Part shown: positions 1 through 7,881 of the stretch, piece by piece
Layout of the letters: every line of letters starts with the position of its first letter
Numbering within the stretch: the first letter of the stretch is position 1
NCBI GenBank assembly: GCA_902782585.1
Contig: CACZNK010000007.1
Coordinates: 1-19,116, forward strand
DNA from: an uncultured Ureaplasma sp.
Lineage (GTDB): Bacteria > Bacillota_I > Bacilli_A > Mycoplasmatales > Mycoplasmoidaceae
Direction: 5' to 3'
DNA: 19,116 nucleotides
Translations under genes and position numbers: made by a program
Notes under the pieces: generated by a model
What the model was told of the DNA's origin: nothing
Databases searched by the model: none
Seen by the model: only the letters and a program-made list of their open reading frames with translations

Positions 1-174
1 GAAATAACACAAAAGATAAAAAATGGTCAAATAATTGCGAATTATTCACATGATTTTATAACGAATCCTTTTGTTTATTTTAATATTCCTAACGAAGGAT
101 GAAAACTTTTGGGTACACACCGTAGTGCCCTTGGTTATTTAGGTTGAATTTATTGTTTTTATAAAATAGAATAA
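1..174 (+). CDS. 3' end of an unidentified protein gene
   Basis: Frame 1 is open from the window edge to TAA at 172-174, giving the last 57 residues of a protein. Two TGA codons are read as Trp (in EGWKLL and YLGWIYC). The tail is rich in aromatic residues (NPFVYFNIPNEGWK, then GTHRSALGYLGWIYCFYK), but I recognise no family motif. Some of it is hydrophobic enough for a membrane or buried segment, though not a clear TM helix. A promoter for the next gene follows within 65 bases, so this gene is probably the end of its own transcription unit. The function cannot be given from this fragment. Confidence 0.6.
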
Positions 175-235
175 TTTGTACAACAAATATATTTTCTAGT
201 CATATTTCATTCTTTTCTTTATGATATTATAAATT

Positions 236-244
236 TGATATAAT
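236..244 (+). promoter_or_regulatory. Extended -10 promoter of the lemA-like gene
   Basis: TGATATAAT is a perfect TATAAT (239-244) preceded by the extended-10 TG at 236-237. It lies 35 bases before the ATG at 280, with a purine-rich ribosome binding site (AGAGAGGAAA, 265-274) between them. No convincing -35 box is seen, which is common in mycoplasmas. Confidence 0.65.
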
Positions 245-279
245 ACACTAAAATAGTTACAAAAAGAGAGGAAATAATA

Positions 280-954
280 ATGTTAGTTGATACAAGAAAA
301 GAAACATTCGAAAACAAAAATGGTTTTACACCAAATGTTCAAAATCAACAATTAAAACCAAAACGAAATATTGGATATACTATTATTAACACTTTGTTAG
401 GAATCTTTACTGTTACTATATGATGATGATTCTTATTAACTAGACGTAATTGATTTAATGCTAAACAACAAGATATAAATAAAAGAACTAGTGATATCAG
501 CATTCAATTAGTTCAAAGAAGAGATACATTAATTAAGTTGTTAGATTTAACTAAATCACACATGAAATATGAAAAAGAAACATTAAATGATTTAACTCAA
601 TTAAGAACATTATCTTCAAATGACATTAAACCTAAGAATTTATCAAAAATAAATAAAGCATTAGATAAAGGTTTCGCTAAACTTAATGTTGCATTTGAGG
701 CATACCCAAATTTACGTGCAAGTGACTCAGTAATGCAATTAATGTCAGTTGCTGATTTAAATGAAAGAGAAATTGCAGCAAGTCGTAGATTATACAATCA
801 ATCTGTAATGGAATTCAATCAAAGATTATTTGTTTTTCCAACTCAAAATACTGCTGCAAGAATGAAATTGTATAGCCTTCCATTATTTGAAGCTAGTCAA
901 GATCAAAAGCAAGATATTAAACTAGATTTAACTTCATTTTTAGATAAGAAATAA
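280..954 (+). CDS. lemA: LemA family membrane protein
   Basis: This is a 224-residue protein. A polar N-terminus of about 30 residues is followed by one transmembrane segment (about 32-54, including three consecutive UGA-encoded Trp at 48-50). The LemA core then reads ISIQLVQRRDTLIKLLDLTK, followed by KYEKETLNDLTQLR, the family's conserved helical signature (Q-RR-DL-P-L then KHEKETLE--T-AR). LemA proteins are single-pass membrane proteins with a long helical domain; their biochemical role is unsettled. The start at 280 is supported by a good Shine-Dalgarno (265-274) and an extended -10 promoter. The DUF3137-like gene starts 26 bases after the stop, an arrangement I recall for LemA genes in several phyla, so the two probably act together. 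Confidence 0.85.
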
Positions 955-980
955 TTATAAAACTATAGCAAGTTTAAATT

Positions 981-2780
981 ATGAATGATGAAAAGATAAA
1001 TTCATTAGATGTTTTTAAATATTATGATAAAAAAATTAAAGATCTAGTAAGTAAAAATACTAATCAATATATCAATGATTTATTTTCTAAAACAAATTAT
1101 GATAAAAAACTTACTAATGAATTAATAGCAAAAATACAAAAACAACAAATTCAGATTGATACTTATAATAAGAAGTTCTTTAATAAACCATTATTCTTTA
1201 AGAGACTTAAAGGTATTATGCCACCCATATTTTTTATACTTTTTATAGTTAGTGTTATTCTAGTTGTTTATTCATATATATTTAGTGATGGTTGAACAAA
1301 TAATACTCGATTAACAATGCGATATGTTGGATTTGGCTTATTATCAGTATTTGCTATTTCATTTGCCATATTTTTAATCCTTTTTTTTAAATGAAGAAAA
1401 CAATCATGAATTTCTAAAGAAGTAATTGATCCAATCATTAAACAAAATGATCAAGATACAATAAAAATGATAAACGAGATGTTAAATATAACATCTTCAA
1501 TTAAAGCTAGGGATTGTTTTGATATTTATGAAAAATCATTTGCAAATTTTAAAATTAACAACCATATTTCAAATGTTGATTTTAATTTATGAAATGAAGT
1601 ATTATCACTTGATGATAATGAATCATTATATTGTGAAATGCATGGAAATGTATATAACCATCCATACATGTATTTAACATTAAAATCATTTGAAATGAAA
1701 GATGTACCTTATACAGGCTCAATAACTGTTATGATTCCAAGAATGAATTCTAAGGGAACTTTTTCTACTGAAGCTGTAACAGTTGCTGCAACAATTATGA
1801 AACCAAAACCATTTTTTGATAATGATTCTCATTTTGTATATAAAGTGGGTGTTTACCCAAAACTATCATTTAATAGCTTTTCATCATTTTCAAATATTCA
1901 CCATGTAAAGAGTTTTTATAAAAGACATAAAAACTATTCAATGATGGAAAATCCGAAATTTGATATGTTATTACCTTGTGAAAGAAATGATGATTTACAA
2001 TTTCATACAGTTTTCAGTATTTATACACAAGAACAAATTATAAATTGTATTGAACAATACAAACTTAAAAATTTGCAAATAACTAAACATGGTATGTATG
2101 TATATATAGATTTAGATAATGGATTAACAAACAAACGTTTAGTATATAGTGGTGACGTATTTTTAAATTATTCACCACAAATAATAAAAGATAGTTTTGT
2201 TAATGCAATGAATAATAATATGAAATATTTATATCAATATATGTCACCTATTTTTTCAATTAGCATGTTTCAACAAGAACGATTTAAAGTACCAACATCA
2301 AATTCAAAAAATAATAAAGCTTCAGCATGTATGGTTGAAAAAATTATTAATTCTAATTCATCTATTGAAAGATACTTTAATAAAAATACAAGTAATATTG
2401 TATATGATGGTATTCCAAAAACATCTATTTTATATCAAACATCTAAATATAGTGTTTCAAAATTAACTTTATTTTCATTTAGTCATACTCCAAAAGTTCA
2501 ATATGTTACAAGATTTGCTGGGAATAAAGTTGTTTCAGTTCCAATTCATTACAATGAATATAACAAAATTGATGCTAAATATTTAGCATTATCATGAATA
2601 AATAATACTAATATGAAAGATTTTGTTATTGAAAATAAAAATGAATATATGGTTGCAAATAAAATACATGGTATTTATAAGTATGTTGATCAAGTTGCAG
2701 TTATATTTGATTCATCAATTAAATCAATTAAAGGTAAAGAGAATACAATAATAAATTGTGTTAATAAGATATTAGTTTAG
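981..2780 (+). CDS. DUF3137-like two-TM membrane protein, LemA partner
   Basis: This is a 599-residue protein once its UGA codons are read as Trp. An N-terminal helical region (1-75) precedes two hydrophobic segments (about 80-101 and 115-136) separated by a short polar loop. A soluble domain of about 460 residues follows, beginning near HGNVYNHPYMYLTL (about 220). The two-TM hairpin plus a large C-terminal domain, directly downstream of a LemA gene, matches the DUF3137 family. The assignment rests on architecture and context, since I see no diagnostic catalytic motif. No Shine-Dalgarno is visible before ATG 981, so it is probably translated from the lemA transcript. The stop at 2778-2780 lies just before the tRNA-His promoter. 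Confidence 0.6.
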
Positions 2781-2784
2781 TTTG

Positions 2785-2790
2785 TATAAT
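2785..2790 (+). promoter_or_regulatory. -10 box of the tRNA-His gene
   Basis: A perfect TATAAT lies 19 bases before the 5' end of the tRNA, right after the stop codon of the upstream gene. No -35 box is evident. The second half of the box is also the left arm of a 7-bp AU-rich stem (2786-2792 with 2800-2806), which may be chance. Confidence 0.5.
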
Positions 2791-2808
2791 GGAATAGCAC
2801 CATTATTT

Positions 2809-2887
2809 GGCGTTTATGGTGAAGCCTGGTTAACACAACTGACTGTGAATCAGCCATGCGTGGGTTCAAATCCCACTAAACGCCCCA
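2809..2887 (+). tRNA. tRNA-His (anticodon GUG)
   Basis: A full cloverleaf can be folded. The acceptor stem is 2810-2816 with 2877-2883. The D stem is GTG/CAC with G18-G19 at 2828-2829. The anticodon loop CTGTGAA has GTG at 2845-2847. The variable loop has five bases, and the T stem GTGGG/CCCAC closes a TTCAAAT loop. The histidine identity elements are present: an extra G-1 (2809) opposite C73 (2884). CCA is encoded (2885-2887). Residue pair 27-43 is an A-C mismatch at the base of the anticodon stem. It stands alone, with its own TATAAT box. Confidence 0.96.
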
Positions 2888-3148
2888 TTAAATTAAAAAA
2901 ATAAATCTACTTTTTGAGTAATGTTGCAAAGGATATTTTAGTGTAAGATTAGTCAATATCAAATATAAACATAATAATTTTGAAGTTAACTCCCAATATG
3001 ATGCTAATAGTAGTTAAAAAAACTTTTAGTAATTTTGATGATATAGAAGAAGAGCTACTAGATGTTTAACTATGCTGTAGTAGATAATTCTTTCTAAACA
3101 TATTAGATATTTTTGTCACAATATTTTATGGATTAATTTATATTTATA
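2888..3148 (+). other. Gene-free stretch between tRNA-His and rpmG
   Basis: I find no convincing gene here on either strand. It holds a 23-codon reading frame (2998-3069, ATGATG start, ending in acidic EEELLDV) without a Shine-Dalgarno. A second overlapping open stretch (ending ...FEVNSQYDANSS, stop about 3016) has no start codon. These could be remnants of a decayed gene or chance. A weak inverted repeat (CTACTA at about 3056, TAGTAG at about 3078) is also present. The length is unusual beside the 1-26 base gaps elsewhere. Confidence 0.4.
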
Positions 3149-3154
3149 TATAAT
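3149..3154 (+). promoter_or_regulatory. Candidate -10 box for the rpmG-secE-nusG-argS operon
   Basis: TATAAT sits in an AT-rich run 51 bases before the rpmG start. Transcription from it would begin near 3161, putting the 3166-3189 hairpin at the very 5' end of the mRNA. A TTGTCA at 3113-3118 is too far away for a standard -35 spacing. Confidence 0.4.
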
Positions 3155-3165
3155 TTTGTATATAG

Positions 3166-3189
3166 AGAGAAGCCACAAGTGGCTTCTTT
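3166..3189 (+). terminator. GC-rich hairpin with T-rich tail upstream of rpmG
   Basis: AGAAGCCAC (3168-3176) and GTGGCTTCT (3179-3187) pair perfectly across two bases, extendable by a G-U and an A-U pair, and are followed by TTTATTATT. This is the strongest stem in the window and looks like an intrinsic terminator. It ends only 15 bases before the rpmG ATG and starts just after a TATAAT box. It may therefore end a transcript coming from the tRNA region, or act as an attenuator or stabilising leader stem of the rpmG operon. Confidence 0.6.
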
Positions 3190-3204
3190 ATTATTAAAGG
3201 ATTT

Positions 3205-3351
3205 ATGAAAATAGATGTTCCATTATTGTGTAGTGAATGTAATTCTCGAAATTATCATATTAAAAAAGAAAAATTCAATCCAAAACGTATTGAATTAAGA
3301 AAATATTGTTCACATTGCAAAAGAGCAACCATTCATAAAGAATCAAGATAA
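3205..3351 (+). CDS. rpmG: 50S ribosomal protein L33
   Basis: This 48-residue protein is too short for a usual length filter but clear. It has CSEC at 9-12 and CSHC at 35-38, the two CxxC knuckles of the zinc-ribbon form of L33, together with the typical RNYHIKKEK and LRKYCSHCKRATIHKESR. L33 sits in the large ribosomal subunit near the E site. AAAGG (3196-3200) serves as Shine-Dalgarno. The order rpmG-secE-nusG is the classical bacterial cluster, and secE starts one base after this stop, so the genes are co-transcribed and probably translationally coupled. Confidence 0.95.
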   Translation: MKIDVPLLCSECNSRNYHIKKEKFNPKRIELRKYCSHCKRATIHKESR

Positions 3352-3352
3352 T

Positions 3353-4282
3353 ATGTCAAAAGAACAAAGAAAAGAGCAAAAGAGAATTAATAAACGAAAG
3401 AAAAAAGCAGAATTTGATGAATTAAATCATCAAAAAGATTTAAAGTATAGAAAATTAAAAGATGTAACAGCTAGTGAAAAACAAAATTATTTAAAAAAGT
3501 CTCAAAATTTAAAAAACGAATATAAAAATAATTATCACCAGATCAAACTTACATATGCTAGCGAATTAAAAATAAAACTAATTGACCTAAAAAATCAGCG
3601 TAAAAATAGTTCCAAATTTAAAAAAGAAGTAAAACAAATTAAACAAGAGAATAAAACTGCATTAGATAAAAAATTATCCGAATTAAAAAATACATATAAA
3701 GATAATTTATTTTCATTAAAGACATTGATGCTATATGAAATTGCTAAAAATCAAGTAACTGAAAAACAACAAAAATTTGAAAAAATGAAAGTTGATAAAA
3801 GATGTGCTTACAATGTATATCACAAAAAAATGAAATTTATTAATAATATTTACAATGAAAAAGTTAATGAAATTTCAAATGAACATCGAACTAGAATTGG
3901 TGATTATCGCAAAAAATTATCTGAATTTATTTTTGCAAACAAAAATAATAGGAAAACAAATGAGTACAAACAAAAATTAGAACAATTACATACACAATAT
4001 ATACAAATCAATTTAGAATGTGAATCAAAGATAATTGAAAATAAAATTACTTATAAAAATACTTGTGCTCAGGCTTTACATCAAAGAGATTTATCATATG
4101 ATAATGATTTAGATACAAATTTTAAACTTAGAAGATGATGATATGGAATTGGAAAAGAATTTCAAAGGATGTCATGACCAACAGGTAGAAAAACATTTAA
4201 AGATTTTTGAGTTGTAATTTTTGTAACTGCATTTCTTGTTGGTGTATTTGCTTTATTAGATTACATATTGACATTATTTTAA
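3353..4282 (+). CDS. secE: SecE translocase subunit with a long coiled-coil N-terminus
   Basis: This is a 309-residue protein whose last 50 residues are SecE. An amphipathic stretch (YGIGKEFQRMSWPTGRKTFKD, 264-284) contains the conserved Trp-Pro (Trp275 encoded by UGA). A single TM helix (about 286-306) follows and the protein ends at once. SecE clamps SecY in the plasma-membrane translocon. Single-TM SecE proteins are usually 60-130 residues long. Here residues 1 to about 260 form a highly charged, Lys/Glu/Asn-rich helix with heptad-like spacing and no hydrophobic segment, so it should lie in the cytoplasm. No internal start with a good Shine-Dalgarno is obvious near the SecE core. Position between rpmG and nusG confirms identity. 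The function of the extension is unknown. Confidence 0.92.
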
Positions 4283-4302
4283 AGAAGAAAGGAAAAAATA
4301 TT

Positions 4303-5022
4303 ATGATCCAAAATATTCAATGATTTATCGTTACAGTTATAGGTGGTAAAGAGGATTCAATTATTCAATCTTTAAAAGAAAAAATTAATAATTTTGGTTA
4401 CAATGAATATGTAACTGAAATGAAAGTATTTAAAATTAAAAAAACAAGTGAAACTATTTTCACTAAAACAGATCCAAAATTACCAAAGAATTTAAAAAAT
4501 ACAAAAACAACAATATGGGAAACATTACCTAATGGTAATTACAAAAGGATTAAAACAAAAATTGTAAATAAATTTCCTGGTTATGTATTTTTAAAAATGG
4601 AAAATTTAGATGAAAAAATGCTTCATTCTATTTGATTCTGTATTCGTAATACAAATGGTGTATTAGGATTTGTTGGTTCAAGTGGTAAAGGTGCATTACC
4701 TATTCCTATTTCAATTTCTGAATATGAAAATATTGTTAATGAACATAATCAAAACCCTATTGCATCTGAAGAAAATAAAAATGTTCAAGTTAATGAAGAA
4801 ACTGGTGAGGTTGTTAATCAACCAATTAATGAACCAAAAAAAGTTTATACATGTACTTATCAAGTTGGTAATACTGTAAAAGTTAATTCTGGGTCATTTA
4901 AAGGTGAATCTGGTACAGTAAAAAATATTGATTTAGAAAAAGGTAAAGTAACAATTCAAATTGAAATGTTTGGTCGAGTAACATCAATTGAATTAGATTT
5001 AGATGGAGTATCAGTAGAATAG
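4303..5022 (+). CDS. nusG: Transcription elongation/antitermination factor NusG
   Basis: This is a 239-residue protein. The NGN domain begins QWFIVTVIGGKED (UGA-Trp at 7) and carries PGYVFLKM (92-99), the family's signature strand, then VLGFVGSSGKGALPIPIS. The KOW domain is at about 187-239 (VGNTVKVNSGSFKGESGTVKNID). NusG binds RNA polymerase and the KOW domain contacts ribosome or Rho-type partners. Compared with the usual roughly 180 residues there are two additions: a Lys/Thr-rich insertion inside NGN (about 45-85) and an acidic linker of about 35 residues before KOW (147-180). The start has a good AGAAAGGA Shine-Dalgarno upstream. It lies directly after secE, as usual. Confidence 0.95.
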
Positions 5023-5023
5023 T

Positions 5024-6703
5024 ATGAAGAAATCTAATATAGTTGATTTTATCATCACTCAAATAAATAAATCTATAAATCATACTATTGATATATTAAA
5101 TGAGAATAATATAAATCGAGGTGAGATTAAAGTTAATGTTGAGCAAAATAATAACATCGATTTTGGTGATTTCTCAACCAATTTTGTATTATCATTAAAT
5201 CTTCCTAGATCAAAATGTATGGAATATGCAAATGATTTAGCTTCAACATTCATTAATAAAAAGTATTTTAAAGAAGTAACAGTTGCTAATCCAGGTTTTA
5301 TTAATTTTAAATTATCAGATTATCTTTTACAAAGTGTACTATTTGATATTATTAAAAAAGGTAAAAAGTTTGGTATTGCTAAAAAAACAAAATTGAATTA
5401 TAATATTGAGTTTGTTTCAGCAAATCCTACAGGTTTATTGCATATTGGTCATGCAAGAAATGCTGCTATTGGTGATACATTAGCTAGAATTTGAGAAGCT
5501 AATGGTATTAAAGTTGATCGTGAGTATTACATTAATAATGCTGGTAATCAGATGGAATTATTGGGATTGAGTGTATTAATCAGATATAAACAATTATTTA
5601 ATGAAAAAGTTGAATTACCAAAAGATTCATATCATGGTGAAGAAATTATTACAGTTGCTAAGAAAATAAAAGAAGAGTATGGTGATCAATTATTACACGT
5701 TGAATTTAATGATAATTGTATCTTACCAGAATTTAGTAAAGAAAAAAATCTTATTAAATTATTTGCTGAAAATTTTTTATTGTCAATTATTAAAAAAACA
5801 TTAGAAAATTTTGGTGTTCATTTCAATATTTGATTTCCAGAAACAGAACTTTATAAAAACAATATGATAAAAATTGTTTTGCAATTATTAAAAGATCATA
5901 TTTATTCAAAAGAAGGTGCCACATGATTAAAAACAACTGAATGTGGAGATGATAAAGATCGTGTATTAATTAAATCAGATGGTAATAACACATATTTTAT
6001 GCCAGATATTGCTTATCACAATATAAAGTTATCAAGAGGATATGATAAAATTTTTAATATTTGGGGTGCTGATCATACTAGTTATGCTGATCGAATGAGT
6101 ATTGCAATGAGACTATTAGGTTATGATAAAAATAAACTAAAAATCTTAATTATGCAAATGGTTCGTTTAACTAAAGATGGAAAAGAATTTAAAATGTCAA
6201 AAAGAACTGGTAATTCATTAACTTTGGAAGATTTAATTAATGCTATAGGTAAAGAACCAGCAAGATGATACCTTGTAAGTAAACCAATGACAAGTCATCT
6301 TGAAATTGATGTTGATAAAGCATCTAAAAAAGATAGAAACAATCCTTTGTATTATGTCCAATATGCTCATGCACGTATTCAACATATTTTATGTAAAACA
6401 ATGTTCAAATTACCAAAGAATTTTAACTTATTAAACTTAAAAATTGAACGTCAAATTATTATTGCTTTACATTCTTATGTAACAACATTAAGAAAAATAG
6501 CAAAATCGTATGAAGTAAATATTTTAACTATCTATTTATACAATCTTGCTAAATTATTTCACTCATATTATGCATCAAATAAAATCATTGATGATTCAAA
6601 TCAAGAATTATCAATGCAAAGATATTGATTAGTTTATTGTGTAAAAGTTGTTTTAGCTAATGGTTTATCATTACTAGATATTAAACCAGCTGATGAAATG
6701 TAA
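5024..6703 (+). CDS. argS: Arginyl-tRNA synthetase
   Basis: This is a 559-residue class I synthetase that charges tRNA-Arg. The N-terminal tRNA-recognition domain is at about 1-110 (GDFSTNFVLSL). The catalytic core starts YNIEFVSANPTGLLHIGHARN with HIGH at 140-143. GADHTSYADRM follows, then KMSKRTGN (390-397), so an intact KMSKR motif is present, which many ArgRS lack. The C-terminal DALR-type anticodon-binding helices begin near NPLYYVQYAHARI and run to LSLLDIKPADEM. The start lies one base after the nusG stop, making it the last gene of the rpmG-secE-nusG operon. It ends seven bases from the stop of the convergent rpsB, and no terminator hairpin is visible between them. Confidence 0.97.
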
Positions 6704-6710
6704 TTAAATT

Positions 6711-7766
6711 TTATTTGTTCCCTTCAACTACAATAGGTGTTTCAATTTTTTCTGCACCTTTTGTAAAACTTTTACGGTTAATTATCTCTTTGTTTTGAAT
6801 ATTCATTGTTAAATCAGGGAGAACAATTTCATCATCTGACTTACCAACAAATCTTGTAGGTTCATTAAGGCCTTCACAAATAGCATCACATAAAATTGTT
6901 GTCATTAGATATACAGTTTTAATTGATGATGTATTGCATGGGATAATAAAATCAATTAAATTTGGATCAGCATTAGTATTTGCTAAAGCAACTACTGCAA
7001 TACCTAATTTCTTAGCTTCAACTACAGCATTGTGTTCAACAATTGGGTCAAGAACAATAATTGCTTGTGGTAAACCTTTCATTGTTCTAATTCCACCAAA
7101 GAATTTACCTAAACGCTCAGTTTCTTTAATTTTTTGTAATTGTTCTTTCTTTGAATATTTTTTAATTTCATCTGACAATTGAATCATAATCAATTTATTA
7201 AGTTTAATAATTGATTTATTGATTGTGCGGAAGTTTGTTAATGTTCCGCCTAATCATCTTTGATTTACATAGAAACATTTAGCACGTTTGGCTTCTTCCT
7301 TAACATGGTTTTTAATAATCTCACCACGAGTACCAACTAATAGAATTCTCCCACCCTCTTTAGTTAGATCACTTAAAAATTTGTAAGCACGATCTAAGAA
7401 TACCATACATTTTAATAAGTCAATATTGTAACTTCGACCATTTCTTTTATAAATAAAAGGTTTCATTTTTGGATTTCAATATTTAATTTTTGAACCAATG
7501 CTTGCACCAGCTTCAATTAATTTGTTTACAGAAACTAGTTTTCTAATTTGAAACTCTTTATTTACTTCAAAAAAAGCATTAATTTTGTTTTCGATGTTTT
7601 TCTTAGTATCAACTTGAGAAAATTTTTGTGATGAATTTGCTTTTGATTTTAATTTTTTAATTAATCCTGTAACTCTTTTAGTTATTTTTTTCTTTTCAGG
7701 TTTAACTGCTTTTTCAGTAGAAGTTTTATTCTCAACTACTGATTCATCTTTTTTAATTTTTGGCAT
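6711..7766 (-). CDS. rpsB: 30S ribosomal protein S2 with a basic N-terminal extension
   Basis: This is a 351-residue protein. The S2 core runs from about 79: NKLIEAGASIGSKIKYWNPKMKPFIY, then LVGTRGE, WLGGTLTNF (Trp by UGA), RLGKFFGGI, LPQAIIVLDP, ANTNADPNLIDFIIPCN. S2 binds late to the 30S subunit and helps recruit S1/mRNA. Two features stand out. First, a Lys-rich N-terminal extension of about 78 residues precedes the core. Second, the near-universal GxHFGH motif is replaced by GASIGS (about 87-92). AAAGGAAAA just upstream (minus strand, about 7771-7779) supports the start. The usual partner tsf is not downstream; argS converges there instead. Confidence 0.95.
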
Positions 7767-7837
7767 TAATTTTCCTTTCGCTTTATTTAATCAATATTTT
7801 TGATCAAAACAACATATTTATATATATGTGCTTACTT

Positions 7838-7843
7838 ATTATA
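7838..7843 (-). promoter_or_regulatory. Candidate -10 box for rpsB
   Basis: TATAAT on the minus strand lies 72 bases upstream of the rpsB start in the 115-base divergent gap between rpsB and the permease gene. No -35 box is evident. The gap is so AT-rich that other positions could serve, and I cannot single out the plus-strand promoter of the permease. Confidence 0.35.
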
Positions 7844-7846
7844 TTT

Positions 7847-7866
7847 ATAAATTATTAATAATTTAT
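7847..7866. repeat. 20-bp perfect palindrome before the permease gene
   Basis: The ten bases 7847-7856 are the exact reverse complement of 7857-7866. It contains only A and T and lies 15 bases before the permease ATG, where an operator or the 5' end of the mRNA might be. In DNA this AT-rich some palindromes of this length arise by chance. Confidence 0.4.
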
Positions 7867-7881
7867 GTAAAATAAAAAACA

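Noticed and set aside
2786..2806. Terminator between the DUF3137-like gene and tRNA-His
   Set aside because: The stem has 7 pairs but only two are G-C, it overlaps the tRNA -10 box, and its tail has only three T before the tRNA begins.
4670..4879. Plus-strand open frame in another phase within nusG
   Set aside because: The NusG frame is clear through this region; the alternative is Lys/Leu-rich noise typical of AT-rich DNA.
4898..5083. Minus-strand open frame opposite the nusG end and argS start
   Set aside because: It is a shadow of two certain genes on the other strand, with a low-complexity Leu/Ile translation and no start signals.
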